Positions 27,478-35,709 of a stretch of 64,000 nucleotides of DNA are shown piece after piece. Position numbers and translations under genes: made by a program. Positions within the stretch are counted from its first letter, which is position 1, and each line of letters begins with the position of its first letter. The stretch comes from Phycisphaerae bacterium. Lineage in GTDB: Bacteria > Planctomycetota > Phycisphaerae > FEN-1346 > JAACEH01. The stretch spans positions 186,001 through 250,000 of the forward strand of contig JAAYDY010000101.1 in NCBI GenBank assembly GCA_012729015.1. Reading direction: 5' to 3'. The notes under the pieces are model-generated. The model made no database searches. It saw only the letters and a program-made list of their open reading frames with translations, and was not told the origin of the DNA.

Positions 27478-28502
27478 CCGAACGCGAGTACGTCGGAGCG
27501 ATCCACCTGCACAGCACCTTCAGCGATGGCCGCCAGCCGGTCGAGGAGATCGTTGCCGAAGCCCAGCGCGCCGGGCTCGACTACATTGTCGTCAGCGACC
27601 ACAACAGCGACGGCACTGCCCGCATCGGGCTCACCGGTCGCCACGGGGGGCTCCTGGTGCTCTCGGCCCCCGAGGTCGGCGGCCGCGGCAATCCCCACTT
27701 TCTGGCCTTCGGCCTGAGGGACCTCGACGCCCTCGTCGGCATGCCGTCGGCCGACGCCCTCGAAGCCGCCGCCGCCCAGGGCGCCGCCAATGTCATCGCG
27801 CATCCCCATGCCGCCCACATCGCCCTGTTGCCGCGAAAGCCCGTCGACTGGGAACACTGGGACACCCACGCCTTCCGCGGCATGGAAATCTGGTCCTACA
27901 TGCACGACGTCTGCCACAACGCCGTGCCCTGGCGCCTGCCGCTGGTGTTCACGTGGCACCGCCTCCTGGTCACCGGCCCGCGGCCCGAGACGCTCGCCCT
28001 CTGGGACCGCCTCTGCCTGACGCGCCGCGTGGCCGCCTTCGGGTCGCTCGACAACCACGCCACCCGCAAGATGGTCATCCGTGAGATGTACCCGCACCGC
28101 GACCTGTTCCAGACGATTCACACGCACGTCGTCTGCCCGCCGCTGCCGGACGATGCCGCGGCCGCCGCGGCCGCACTGACCGACGCCCTCCTCGACGGCC
28201 GAAGCTTCATCGCCATGGACACCTGGGCATCCGCCGCCGGCTTCAGGTTCCGCGTCGAAGGCGCCGCCGGCTCGCTCGGCCTCGGGCAGGAGGCCCCCTG
28301 GCAACCGGGCCTGCGGCTGGTGGTCGAGTCGCCGCGCGAGGCCGAACTGACGGTATTGCGAAACGGTGAGCCCATCGAGCGGCAACGCGACTGCCGTCGG
28401 CTGGAGCTTCCCGCCGAGGGCCCGGGCGTGTATCGTATCCAGGGGCGACGCGGGCGGCGGCCCTGGGTGTTCACGAATCCGATCTACCTGCGCGACGCGT
28501 GA
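27474..28502 (+). CDS. PHP domain phosphoesterase-like protein
   Basis: The 342-residue protein opens with the PHP motif HLHSTFSDG (H11, H13) and then SDHNSDG, IAHPHA and a later SLDNHATR. These supply the histidines and aspartates of the trinuclear metal site found in histidinol-phosphate phosphatase and related enzymes. Residues from about 260 form a beta-rich C-terminal domain. Substrate is unknown. The ATG at 27474 overlaps the stop of the membrane-protein gene by four bases, so the products are probably made together. Confidence 0.85.
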   Translation: MTEREYVGAIHLHSTFSDGRQPVEEIVAEAQRAGLDYIVVSDHNSDGTARIGLTGRHGGLLVLSAPEVGGRGNPHFLAFGLRDLDALVGMPSADALEAAAAQGAANVIAHPHAAHIALLPRKPVDWEHWDTHAFRGMEIWSYMHDVCHNAVPWRLPLVFTWHRLLVTGPRPETLALWDRLCLTRRVAAFGSLDNHATRKMVIREMYPHRDLFQTIHTHVVCPPLPDDAAAAAAALTDALLDGRSFIAMDTWASAAGFRFRVEGAAGSLGLGQEAPWQPGLRLVVESPREAELTVLRNGEPIERQRDCRRLELPAEGPGVYRIQGRRGRRPWVFTNPIYLRDA

Positions 28503-28540
28503 CCCCACGCCGCGCGTGCTGCACGCGAGGATCCTTGTCC

Positions 28541-29293
28541 ATGACCCAAGCCGGCGCCATTGTCGGGAAAGCCATGGCGGCGCTCGTCGCCGACGCGGTC
28601 GCCCGCAACCTCTCGGTGGACTTCATCCGCCTTCTGCCGACCGGCCACGACGCCTGCCGCTCGCGGTTCATCGAGGCCCCCGGCATGGCCCTGGCCGTCG
28701 AGGTGCCCAGCCGCATGGGCCACCCGGTTCCCGTGCGGCCCGGCGAGACCGTCGAGATTCGTTTTCACCTTCGCGACCAGCCGTACCATTTCCGATCCAC
28801 CGTGGCCCGGCGTACCCAGGTGGCCCTGACCGACCGGTTGAACATGGCGATTCTGGCCCTGTCGCCGCCGAAGGCCCTGCATCCGCTCCAGCGGCGGCAG
28901 TTTGTCCGCGTGCCGGTGGACGCCCGCGAACAGTTGGTGGCCTGTCTTTGGCCTGCCGACGACCAGGGCGGGGCCGAGGACATCGAGCCGCCGGCGGCCG
29001 AGGTGCTCGATCTGAGCGGCGGCGGCCTCCGGGCCGTCGTCGAGGGGCCCCTTCGCGGACGGTTCAAGGAGGGACGCACGGTGCTGGTTCACATCGACCT
29101 GGCCGACGGCCGCTCGCCGCTCGTGATCCGAGCCCACATCGAACGCGTGGACCGGTCCGCGGCCCATCAGGCACGCCTCGGAGTCCATTTCGAGGGGCTC
29201 GACGAGTTGCCGCAGGGCAGGGTCGCCAGGGACCGTCTGACGCGCTACGTCGCCCGGCGCCAGAGGGAAGAGCTCCAACGCATGAAACGTTAG
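28541..29293 (+). CDS. PilZ domain protein, YcgR-like
   Basis: The 250-residue protein has an N-terminal beta domain resembling YcgR and a PilZ domain from about residue 115. The cyclic di-GMP contacts are RRQFVR (RxxxR type) near 118 and DLSGGG (D/NxSxxG) near 156. PilZ proteins bind cyclic di-GMP and alter motility, secretion or polysaccharide synthesis. It starts 38 bp after the PHP gene, with GAGGATC upstream, and is likely the last gene of the HgdB-like operon. No diguanylate cyclase is nearby. Confidence 0.85.
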   Translation: MTQAGAIVGKAMAALVADAVARNLSVDFIRLLPTGHDACRSRFIEAPGMALAVEVPSRMGHPVPVRPGETVEIRFHLRDQPYHFRSTVARRTQVALTDRLNMAILALSPPKALHPLQRRQFVRVPVDAREQLVACLWPADDQGGAEDIEPPAAEVLDLSGGGLRAVVEGPLRGRFKEGRTVLVHIDLADGRSPLVIRAHIERVDRSAAHQARLGVHFEGLDELPQGRVARDRLTRYVARRQREELQRMKR

Positions 29294-29502
29294 GAGTTGT
29301 CTCAGAACGTGTGGCCCGGCCGCCCTCGGCCGCTTCGCCGTGGCACGGGAATCCTCCCCGTGTGTCCCAAGGGCATCCTGCCCCTGGCTTCTGAAGTCTC
29401 TCCACGGGGCGAGAACTCCGCGGAACGCATGACCGAGAGGGCCTGCCGCTGAGCCGCATCACTGAGTCGGCCGCCGTCAGGCGGCCACCGGGAGAAATCA
29501 CT
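29294..29502. other. Intergenic stretch with small hairpins
   Basis: This 209-bp gap has no credible gene. It contains inverted repeats such as GGCCGCC...GGCGGCC near 29468-29485 and CACGGG...CCCGTG near 29342-29360. The ribosome-binding site of the following ogt gene (GGGAG) is at its right end. Confidence 0.45.
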
Positions 29503-30117
29503 GTGTCGCAACGCCTTCAGCCAACCCGAACTCGCTTGTGCCGATCCCCCGGGCGGTGGTCCTACCGCTTCGTCCCGACGCCCTGGGGACCGATGGCCCT
29601 TGTCGCCCGCAGCGACCGCCTCGCCGCCACGCTGCTGCCCGACGCCGACCGGCAACGCCTGGCGGCCACCCTGGCGGCCCGATGGCCCGAGGCGACGCTC
29701 GATCGCCGCCTCATGCCGTCCCTGGCTGCCGCCCTGGCCGACTATTTCGCCGGCCGCGCAGCTCGGTTCGACGTCGATATCGATCTCGACCGCCGCACGC
29801 CGTTTCAGCGAGACGTTCTGGAAGCCTGCCGCCGCATCCCGCCGGGCGAGGTCGTCACCTATGGCCAACTGGCCGCCCAGGTCGGCCGCCCCCGCGCCGC
29901 GCGGGCCGTGGGGCAGACCATGGCCGCCAACCCCGTGCCGCTCGTCGTCCCGTGTCACCGCGTCGTCGCCGCCGACGGATCCCTCTGCGGCTTCAGCGCC
30001 GCCGGCGGCCTCGACGCCAAGCGCCGCCTCCTTGACCACGAACGGCGGTTCTGGGGATCCAAGGAGCTGGAGGGCGGTCCCGTGCCGCGTGGCATCCTGC
30101 ATGAGGGGCAGGGGTAG
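29503..30117 (+). CDS. ogt: Methylated-DNA--[protein]-cysteine S-methyltransferase
   Basis: The 204-residue protein repairs O6-alkylguanine by transferring the alkyl group to its own cysteine. The active-site motif PCHRVV has the acceptor C151, preceded by the DNA-binding helix YGQLAAQVGRPRAARAVG. The C-terminal AAGGLDAKRRLLDHE ends the conserved domain. The GTG at 29503 follows GGGAG by about nine bases. Its stop codon falls at the left border of a GTCGGGTCAACA repeat element. A 47-base fragment of its 3' coding region recurs at 36503-36549. Confidence 0.94.
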   Translation: MSQRLQPTRTRLCRSPGRWSYRFVPTPWGPMALVARSDRLAATLLPDADRQRLAATLAARWPEATLDRRLMPSLAAALADYFAGRAARFDVDIDLDRRTPFQRDVLEACRRIPPGEVVTYGQLAAQVGRPRAARAVGQTMAANPVPLVVPCHRVVAADGSLCGFSAAGGLDAKRRLLDHERRFWGSKELEGGPVPRGILHEGQG

Positions 30118-30194
30118 GTCGGGTCAACAACAGACCCGACACGCCGTGGGCCGAATCGAAGCCACTGTCGGCCTGTTGACCCGACTTACGTGCT
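30115..30194. repeat. Palindromic 80-bp intergenic element, copy A
   Basis: The element begins TAGGTCGGGTCAACA and ends TGTTGACCCGACTTACGTGCT, so its ends are inverted repeats. The middle carries GTGGGCCGAATCGAAGCCAC. It fills the gap between ogt and the regulator gene and supplies the stop codons of both convergent genes (TAG at 30115, TAA at 30188-30186). A closely similar element is at 35601-35678. Confidence 0.8.
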
Positions 30195-31325
30195 CGTGTT
30201 CTCCGCGGACACTCGGCGGGGTGGGCCGATACTGCCCGTCAAGTGAATGTCCATTGGTATGCGAATGCTGAGCGGCGTGGAACCGGCCCCGAACATGGAA
30301 TCGATCAGCTCGACCGCGCATTGAGCGACGCGCTTCATGTCGCCGACTATCTCCGTCAACGGCGGGCACCAGGTCGCCACCTGTCGGCCCTTGAAAGAGT
30401 CGAACGTCGCCAGGCTGATCTCGTCCGGCACTCTCAGGTCGGCGAACCGTGGATCCCGCAGGAACAAAGCGGCCAAGCCGACGCCGCCGAAGACGATGGC
30501 CGTCGGTCGCGACCTGAGACGAAACGGCACATCAAGCACGTCCGGCAGCATCTCGTTCGCCGCATAGTAGACCGGCAGGGAGCAACTTCTCTGTAGACCG
30601 GAATGCCTCAGAAACTCGACCCAGCCCGTGACACGGCGGTGCTCGCCCGACAGGTAGCCCATGTGGTAGGAGACCGCGCTGGACACCAGGCACAGGTTAC
30701 GGTGTCCCAGGCTTGCCAAGGTCTCCCCGATACGCCAGGCTGCGGCGTGTTCGTCGATCCTGACCGTCGGCAGGTCAACCAGAGGCGATTTGCGGTTGAA
30801 CACGAGAACCGGGACGCCATGCCGCCGGAGCATATCGAGCGACACCAGATGCTCCGAATTGACCCCGAGGGCAAACGCCACTCCGAATCCGCGGGTGACG
30901 AAGGTCCGGACGAAGCCAGCCTGGTTGAGCAATGGCCACTTGACGACCGTTGTCCGAATGCCCCGAGCAGCAGACTCTGTAGCCACGAGTCTGATCAACT
31001 CCGCCAATTCCACGTGTCTCTTCAGCGGGATGAACCGTTCGGGAACAAGAAGGGCCAGCCTCTTGGTGGTGGTTCTCGTCCGGAGCAACCTGGCTGCCCG
31101 TTGCTGGGCCCCAGGCAGGACGATCGTTGGCTGTCTCTGGCGAACCTCCAGCAACCGATGGCGCGCTGCCAGGCGGAGCGCTGCCATGACCGTCAGGGGG
31201 GACACCGCCAACTCCTGCGCCAACTGCCGCGTCGGAGCCATGGTCATTCCCGGACGCCAACGTCCGCCGGACAGGCTCGCGAGAAGGTCCGTGAACACCG
31301 TCTCGGCCAGTTTGCGACGTTTCAT
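30186..31325 (-). CDS. GntR-type HTH / LacI-type sensor hybrid transcription regulator, module 1
   Basis: The 379-residue protein has a winged-helix GntR-like N-terminus (about residues 1-70; TRQLAQELAVSPLTVMAAL is the recognition region). A periplasmic-binding-protein-like sensor of the LacI/GalR type fills the rest. Such proteins bind an operator and respond to a small sugar-like ligand. The C-terminus ends LTGSIGPPRR, closely matching LTDSIGPPGR in the regulator at 43181-44311, so the two are paralogues. The ATG at 31325 is preferred, with a G-rich ribosome-binding region upstream. It is divergent from a giant exported protein gene, its likely target. Confidence 0.87.
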   Translation of the reverse strand: MKRRKLAETVFTDLLASLSGGRWRPGMTMAPTRQLAQELAVSPLTVMAALRLAARHRLLEVRQRQPTIVLPGAQQRAARLLRTRTTTKRLALLVPERFIPLKRHVELAELIRLVATESAARGIRTTVVKWPLLNQAGFVRTFVTRGFGVAFALGVNSEHLVSLDMLRRHGVPVLVFNRKSPLVDLPTVRIDEHAAAWRIGETLASLGHRNLCLVSSAVSYHMGYLSGEHRRVTGWVEFLRHSGLQRSCSLPVYYAANEMLPDVLDVPFRLRSRPTAIVFGGVGLAALFLRDPRFADLRVPDEISLATFDSFKGRQVATWCPPLTEIVGDMKRVAQCAVELIDSMFGAGSTPLSIRIPMDIHLTGSIGPPRRVSAENTST

Positions 31326-32046
31326 GCCATGCCCCCCCCATCGGGCCGCCACCAGGGCACAAAGTGTACACATACCGTGATATAGTCCGCTGCTTCAGGG
31401 AAGATTCTACGTGCCGTCCGGCGGCCGGTCAACGACATTTCCGAAGTGGCCCCTCGGTCAACGAGGTGAGCCGATGTGGATTCGTAACGTGCTGTGGGAC
31501 AATGTGTTGTGTTGACCCTCGGCGTCCACCGAGAGGGGGAGGCGTCAAGGTGCTTTCTCGTCGCCATCACCTAGAGCATGGTGTAAGCTTTCGTTGACGC
31601 TCACGGCTTCCAGCGCGGGCACGAGTCGAATGCGAGATCATGGCTGGTGGCGATCTGCGTGCGGTCGTCGAACGTGCGGTGCGTGCCACTGCGACGAGCC
31701 TTGTCGGCGTGCCGCGATGCAGGCGCTCAGTGAAGCCCGGAACGCGTGGGTCCGGCGACCGACAGCCACCGGCACCCACAAGCTCCCTCTCGGCCTGTGC
31801 CGCCGGCGGTCGCTCGGCGGGAAGGCTGCATCGCCCTGAGGGGGACGCTCGAGAGAAGAGGCGAAACGCGACCAGAACGACGATGGTTGTCCTTCCTCTC
31901 TGTGCCGGCCACGAGCGGGTGCGGAAGGAATGGGATCAGAGCAGAAGCTTTCAGACTCGGACGCAGACAAACAGGGCCCACGTTGTCCACTTCTCGGGCA
32001 GGTACTGCGTCCGACTACATTTCTATTATCGGTGGAGGAACGTGGC
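31326..32046. promoter_or_regulatory. 721-bp divergent control region, module 1
   Basis: This region separates the regulator and the giant secreted-protein gene. Short frames inside it are arginine- and proline-rich without convincing ribosome-binding sites. A perfect 8-base palindrome GTGTACAC at 31364-31371 lies about 40 bp upstream of the regulator start and could be an operator. AAGCTTTC occurs near 31576 and 31940. GGAGG is present eight bases before the giant gene's ATG. I could not identify a clear promoter, so a long untranslated leader is possible. Confidence 0.4.
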
Positions 32047-35000
32047 ATGAGGAACATGTGGATCAGCAGTGGGGTTGGATTGTGTTGTGTCTTGCTGAGT
32101 GCGCAGGTGGTATGGGGCGACACGGTAACATATCATCTGGATCTGGCGGCGGATGACACGCTCTGCACCAGCGCGGGCAGCAATTACAACACCTCGACGA
32201 TGTACTTCCCGTTTTACGCCGCGACGCGTTACCCGTTCGTTCGGTTCTCTCTGGCGGGGATTCCGGCGGGAGCGACGATCCAGTCGGCCTACCTGTCGGT
32301 CAAGGCCTCCGGCACCAATAGCGGCGCCTGCGTCGGGCGGTTCCAACTGGTTGACTCCGACAATTGCCCCGACTTCGCCACCAACCCATTCACCTGGGCC
32401 GTGACGGCGACCGGGGTCGACTGGTCGGTGGGGGACTGGACATCCGGCAACTGGTACACATCGCCGGACCTGAAGGAACTGGTCCAGGAGTTCGTTGACC
32501 GGCCGGGCTACTCTTCTGGCGGCTACATGGGCCTGCGTTTCGGCTACGTGTCGGGCGGGTTGCGCTCCGCCTACCAGTGCAACAGCGGCGCTGGCAATGG
32601 GGCCGAGCTGGAAGTGACCTACGCGACGAACGTGGTACCGACGGCCGACGCCGGTCCGGATCAGTGTGTTATCGATTCCGACTGCAACGGTTCTCAGGCG
32701 GTGGCCCTCGACGGGTCGGCCTCGTCGGATTCGGATGGGACCCTCGTCAGCCATGTCTGGACCGAGGACGCGACACAGATCGCCACCGGGGCCACGCCCA
32801 TGGTGACCCTGGCCACGGGAGCCCATACCATCACGCTGACCGTGACCGACGATCTCGGGGCGACGGATTCGGACACGGTGGTTGTCTCCGTGATTCAGCC
32901 CCAGACGGTGACGCACCATCTGACCATGGCGGCGGATGACACGGCCTGTGCCAGCGGAAGCAACAACTACAACTCCTCGACGATGTACTTTCCGTTTTAC
33001 GCCGCGACGCGTTACCCGTTCGTGCGGTTTGCTCTGGGGGTTCCGGCGGGAGCGACGATCCAGTCGGCCTACCTGTCGGTCAAGGCCTCCAGCACCAACA
33101 GCGGCGCCTGCATCGGGCGGTTCCAGCTGGTCGACTCCGACAACTGCCCCGACTTCACCACCAACCCATTCACCTGGGCCGTGACGGCGACCGGGGTCGA
33201 CTGGTCGGTGGGGGACTGGACATCCGGCAACTGGTACACGTCGCCGGACCTGAAGGAACTGGTCCAGGAGTTCGTTGACCGGCCGGGCTACTCTTCGGGC
33301 GGCTACATGGGCCTGCGTTTCGGCTACGTGTCGGGCGGGTTGCGGATCGCCTATCAGTGCAACAGCGGCGCTGGCAATGGGGCCGAACTGGAGATCACGT
33401 ATGTGGGCGGCAACTGGCCGCCGACGGCGGACGCCGGGCAGGACCAGGAGGTCGTGGACAGCGACGACAACGGCGTGGAGAACGTGACTCTCGACGGCAC
33501 GGGATCCTATGATCAGGACGCCGGGGACAGCATCATCAGCTACGTCTGGACCGAGGACGGGACGCCCATCGCCACCGGGGCAACACCCACGGTGGCCTTG
33601 GCCCTGGGGACGCACACCTTGACGCTGACCGTGACCGACGCCTTTGGGGCGATAGGCACCGACACGGTGGACGTCACGGTGACCTGGCCGATCTACAGCA
33701 CCTACTACGTTGACTTTGACAACGGCAGCGACAGCCACGGAGGCGGCAGCCCGGCCCGTGCCTGGCAGCACTGTCCCGGCGACCCGAACGCCACGATGCG
33801 GCCTGCGGAGGTGGCCGAGCTCGGCGTGGCCCCAGGGACCACGATCATCTTCAAGGGCGGCGTCCATTATCGCGGGAGCCTCACCTTGAACATGTCGGGC
33901 TCTGACGGCAACCGGATCGTTCTTGATGGCAACACCGCCGGCACGTTTGGCACGGGCCCGGCGATTCTCGATGGCTCGGAGCCGTTGACCGGCTGGATGC
34001 AGTGCACGTCGGCGGCCGAGGCCGGGGGCAACCCCAACTACGCCAACATCTGGTACGCCTACGCTCCGGCCGGGGTCACGGCGTGGAGCTCGAACCTCTA
34101 CGAGAACGACTCGGTCTGCACCATGGCCCAGGACCCCAACCAGCCGGACCTGTGGCTCATGGACAAACTGAGCTGCTTCCACTCCATTCCGCCCGCCGAC
34201 ATGACCACGACGTCGGTCAAAGACGCGACCCATCTCAACCAGGCCGATCCGGGCTACTGGGATGGGGCCTCGATCATGCTCCATGTCATCCCCAACGTGA
34301 TCAACTATCGGACGATCAGCAGCTTCAATCCCGAGACAAACACCCTGACCTATGCCACCACCGGCTCGCCCTATGCCGACATCAACGGGGCCTACGCGAT
34401 CTTCAACAGCATCCACCTGATCGACCAGCCGGGCGAGTACTACTTCAACGATACGCCCGAGGTCAACGGCACGCACAAGGTCTGGCTCTGGCCGCCGGTG
34501 GCCGGCAACCCCAACAGCCAGTCCGTGACCGTCTCGACCCGTCCCCAAGCCATAGACGCGAACGAAAGCAGCTACATCACCCTCCAGGGCCTGATCATCC
34601 AGAAGTACGCCAGCGACTCGTCCAGTTGGCAGTGCCAGGGGATCCAGATGAGGGACAGCGATCATGTGGTGGTCCAGGACTGCACTTTTCGCAGGCTTCG
34701 GCACATCATGACCAGCGGCTACGGCACGGGCTACGGCGCCATCTGGGGCGACGGAACCTGGAACGTCATCCAGAACAACGTCTTCGAAGAGATCATGAAC
34801 AGCGAGGGCCTTCTGGTCGGCGGCTCGTACCTGGTCATCGCGAACAACAGTCTGATTCGCATCGGTCGCCATGGCATCTGGTACATGGACAGCCTGTCCC
34901 ACGATGTTCTGATTACCGGCAACACGGTGCAGGGCCCCTTTGGGACGCACGGGGCCGGCATCAGCGTCTTTGGCACCAACGCGTCCAGCCGGTGCTACAA

Positions 35001-35511
35001 CGTCACCGTGAGCGGGAACCACGTCTCCGACTGTGGCGAGGCGTACAGCTTCTGCAATCTGTATGACAGCACCTGGGCCTACAACTACGGCTACGTCACG
35101 GACAATTTTGTCATGCACGACAACGGGAAGCTGCCCACCAGCTTCTCGGACAATATCGCCCTCTACAACAATACGCTCATTCGCACGGACAACAGGCCGT
35201 CGTTCGCTTTCAACCCCGATAGCACCTATGTCATGAAGAACAACCTGATGCTGACCTACCTCGGCACGCCGGGTAGCCTGACGCCGGACGCCAACGGCAA
35301 TATCCACTTCAACCTTTCGCAGATGGGCTCGCTCTTTGTCGACGCGGCCAGCAGGGACTTCCACCTCAAGCCGAACAGCGTCAGCCCGCCGTTCACCAAC
35401 ACGGCCATTGACGCGGGGCTCGCTCTCGGCTATGAGTACGACCTTGAAGGCACGGCTGTGCCGCAAGGCGGGGCTCCCGACATTGGGGCCTATGAGAGCA
35501 CGGGACAGTAA
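32047..35511 (+). CDS. Giant exported protein with duplicated DNRLRE-like domains, PKD domains and a beta-helix
   Basis: The 1154-residue protein has a signal peptide (about 1-24, cleavage near VVWG/DT). A ~167-residue beta-sandwich domain like DNRLRE carbohydrate-binding modules (about 26-192) is followed by a PKD domain (about 199-285), a second near-identical copy of the first domain (about 287-452) and a second PKD (about 456-550). A right-handed beta-helix from TYYVDFDNG (about 553) to the C-terminus resembles pectate-lyase-like polysaccharide-active proteins. It ends in GAYE, with no anchor or dockerin. The likely role is extracellular polysaccharide binding or cleavage. The start at 32047 has GGAGG eight bases upstream. 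Divergent from its probable regulator. Confidence 0.85.
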   Translation: MRNMWISSGVGLCCVLLSAQVVWGDTVTYHLDLAADDTLCTSAGSNYNTSTMYFPFYAATRYPFVRFSLAGIPAGATIQSAYLSVKASGTNSGACVGRFQLVDSDNCPDFATNPFTWAVTATGVDWSVGDWTSGNWYTSPDLKELVQEFVDRPGYSSGGYMGLRFGYVSGGLRSAYQCNSGAGNGAELEVTYATNVVPTADAGPDQCVIDSDCNGSQAVALDGSASSDSDGTLVSHVWTEDATQIATGATPMVTLATGAHTITLTVTDDLGATDSDTVVVSVIQPQTVTHHLTMAADDTACASGSNNYNSSTMYFPFYAATRYPFVRFALGVPAGATIQSAYLSVKASSTNSGACIGRFQLVDSDNCPDFTTNPFTWAVTATGVDWSVGDWTSGNWYTSPDLKELVQEFVDRPGYSSGGYMGLRFGYVSGGLRIAYQCNSGAGNGAELEITYVGGNWPPTADAGQDQEVVDSDDNGVENVTLDGTGSYDQDAGDSIISYVWTEDGTPIATGATPTVALALGTHTLTLTVTDAFGAIGTDTVDVTVTWPIYSTYYVDFDNGSDSHGGGSPARAWQHCPGDPNATMRPAEVAELGVAPGTTIIFKGGVHYRGSLTLNMSGSDGNRIVLDGNTAGTFGTGPAILDGSEPLTGWMQCTSAAEAGGNPNYANIWYAYAPAGVTAWSSNLYENDSVCTMAQDPNQPDLWLMDKLSCFHSIPPADMTTTSVKDATHLNQADPGYWDGASIMLHVIPNVINYRTISSFNPETNTLTYATTGSPYADINGAYAIFNSIHLIDQPGEYYFNDTPEVNGTHKVWLWPPVAGNPNSQSVTVSTRPQAIDANESSYITLQGLIIQKYASDSSSWQCQGIQMRDSDHVVVQDCTFRRLRHIMTSGYGTGYGAIWGDGTWNVIQNNVFEEIMNSEGLLVGGSYLVIANNSLIRIGRHGIWYMDSLSHDVLITGNTVQGPFGTHGAGISVFGTNASSRCYNVTVSGNHVSDCGEAYSFCNLYDSTWAYNYGYVTDNFVMHDNGKLPTSFSDNIALYNNTLIRTDNRPSFAFNPDSTYVMKNNLMLTYLGTPGSLTPDANGNIHFNLSQMGSLFVDAASRDFHLKPNSVSPPFTNTAIDAGLALGYEYDLEGTAVPQGGAPDIGAYESTGQ
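32122..32622 (+). repeat. Intragenic duplication, copy 1
   Basis: This 501-bp segment encodes the first DNRLRE-like domain. It is nearly identical in sequence to 32905-33402, with one codon inserted and scattered substitutions, many of them silent. Confidence 0.85.
32905..33402 (+). repeat. Intragenic duplication, copy 2
   Basis: This 498-bp segment encodes the second DNRLRE-like domain. Long stretches match copy 1 exactly at the nucleotide level, for example through GTCGACTGGTCGGTGGGGGA. This implies recent duplication or ongoing gene conversion. Confidence 0.85.
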
Positions 35512-35538
35512 GGTCCTCTGCGACGGAACGTCGGTGCG

Positions 35539-35571
35539 GGTGGCGCCGTTGCCCCAACCAACGGCGCCACC
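35539..35571 (+). terminator. Probable terminator of the module 1 giant gene
   Basis: GGTGGCGCCGTT pairs perfectly with AACGGCGCCACC over 12 bp around a nine-base loop, 27 bp after the stop codon. It is followed by TCGCTTTCTG, a weak U-rich tract. Confidence 0.6.
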
Positions 35572-35600
35572 TCGCTTTCTGACCGGAAGGGCCGAGCAGG

Positions 35601-35678
35601 TAGGTTGGGTCAACAGGCCCGACACGCGGTGGGCCGAATCGAAGCCACTGTCGGGCCTGTTGGCCCGACCTGCGTGCT
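35601..35678. repeat. Palindromic 80-bp intergenic element, copy B
   Basis: The element begins TAGGTTGGGTCAACAGGCCC and ends CTGTTGGCCCGACCTGCGTGCT-like, with the same central GGGCCGAATCGAAGCCACTG as copy A at 30115-30194. It lies between the giant gene's terminator and the next small gene. Confidence 0.8.
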
Positions 35679-35709
35679 GCCAACGTGGAATCAAATGCCG
35701 AGGTCGACC

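Noticed and set aside
31594..32123. Small proteins in the divergent region of module 1
   Set aside because: Several overlapping frames exist on both strands, all arginine/proline-rich and without good start sites.
32026..35694. A 1222-codon minus-strand frame opposite the module 1 giant gene
   Set aside because: Codon structure, signal peptide, PKD domains and ribosome-binding site all support the plus strand.
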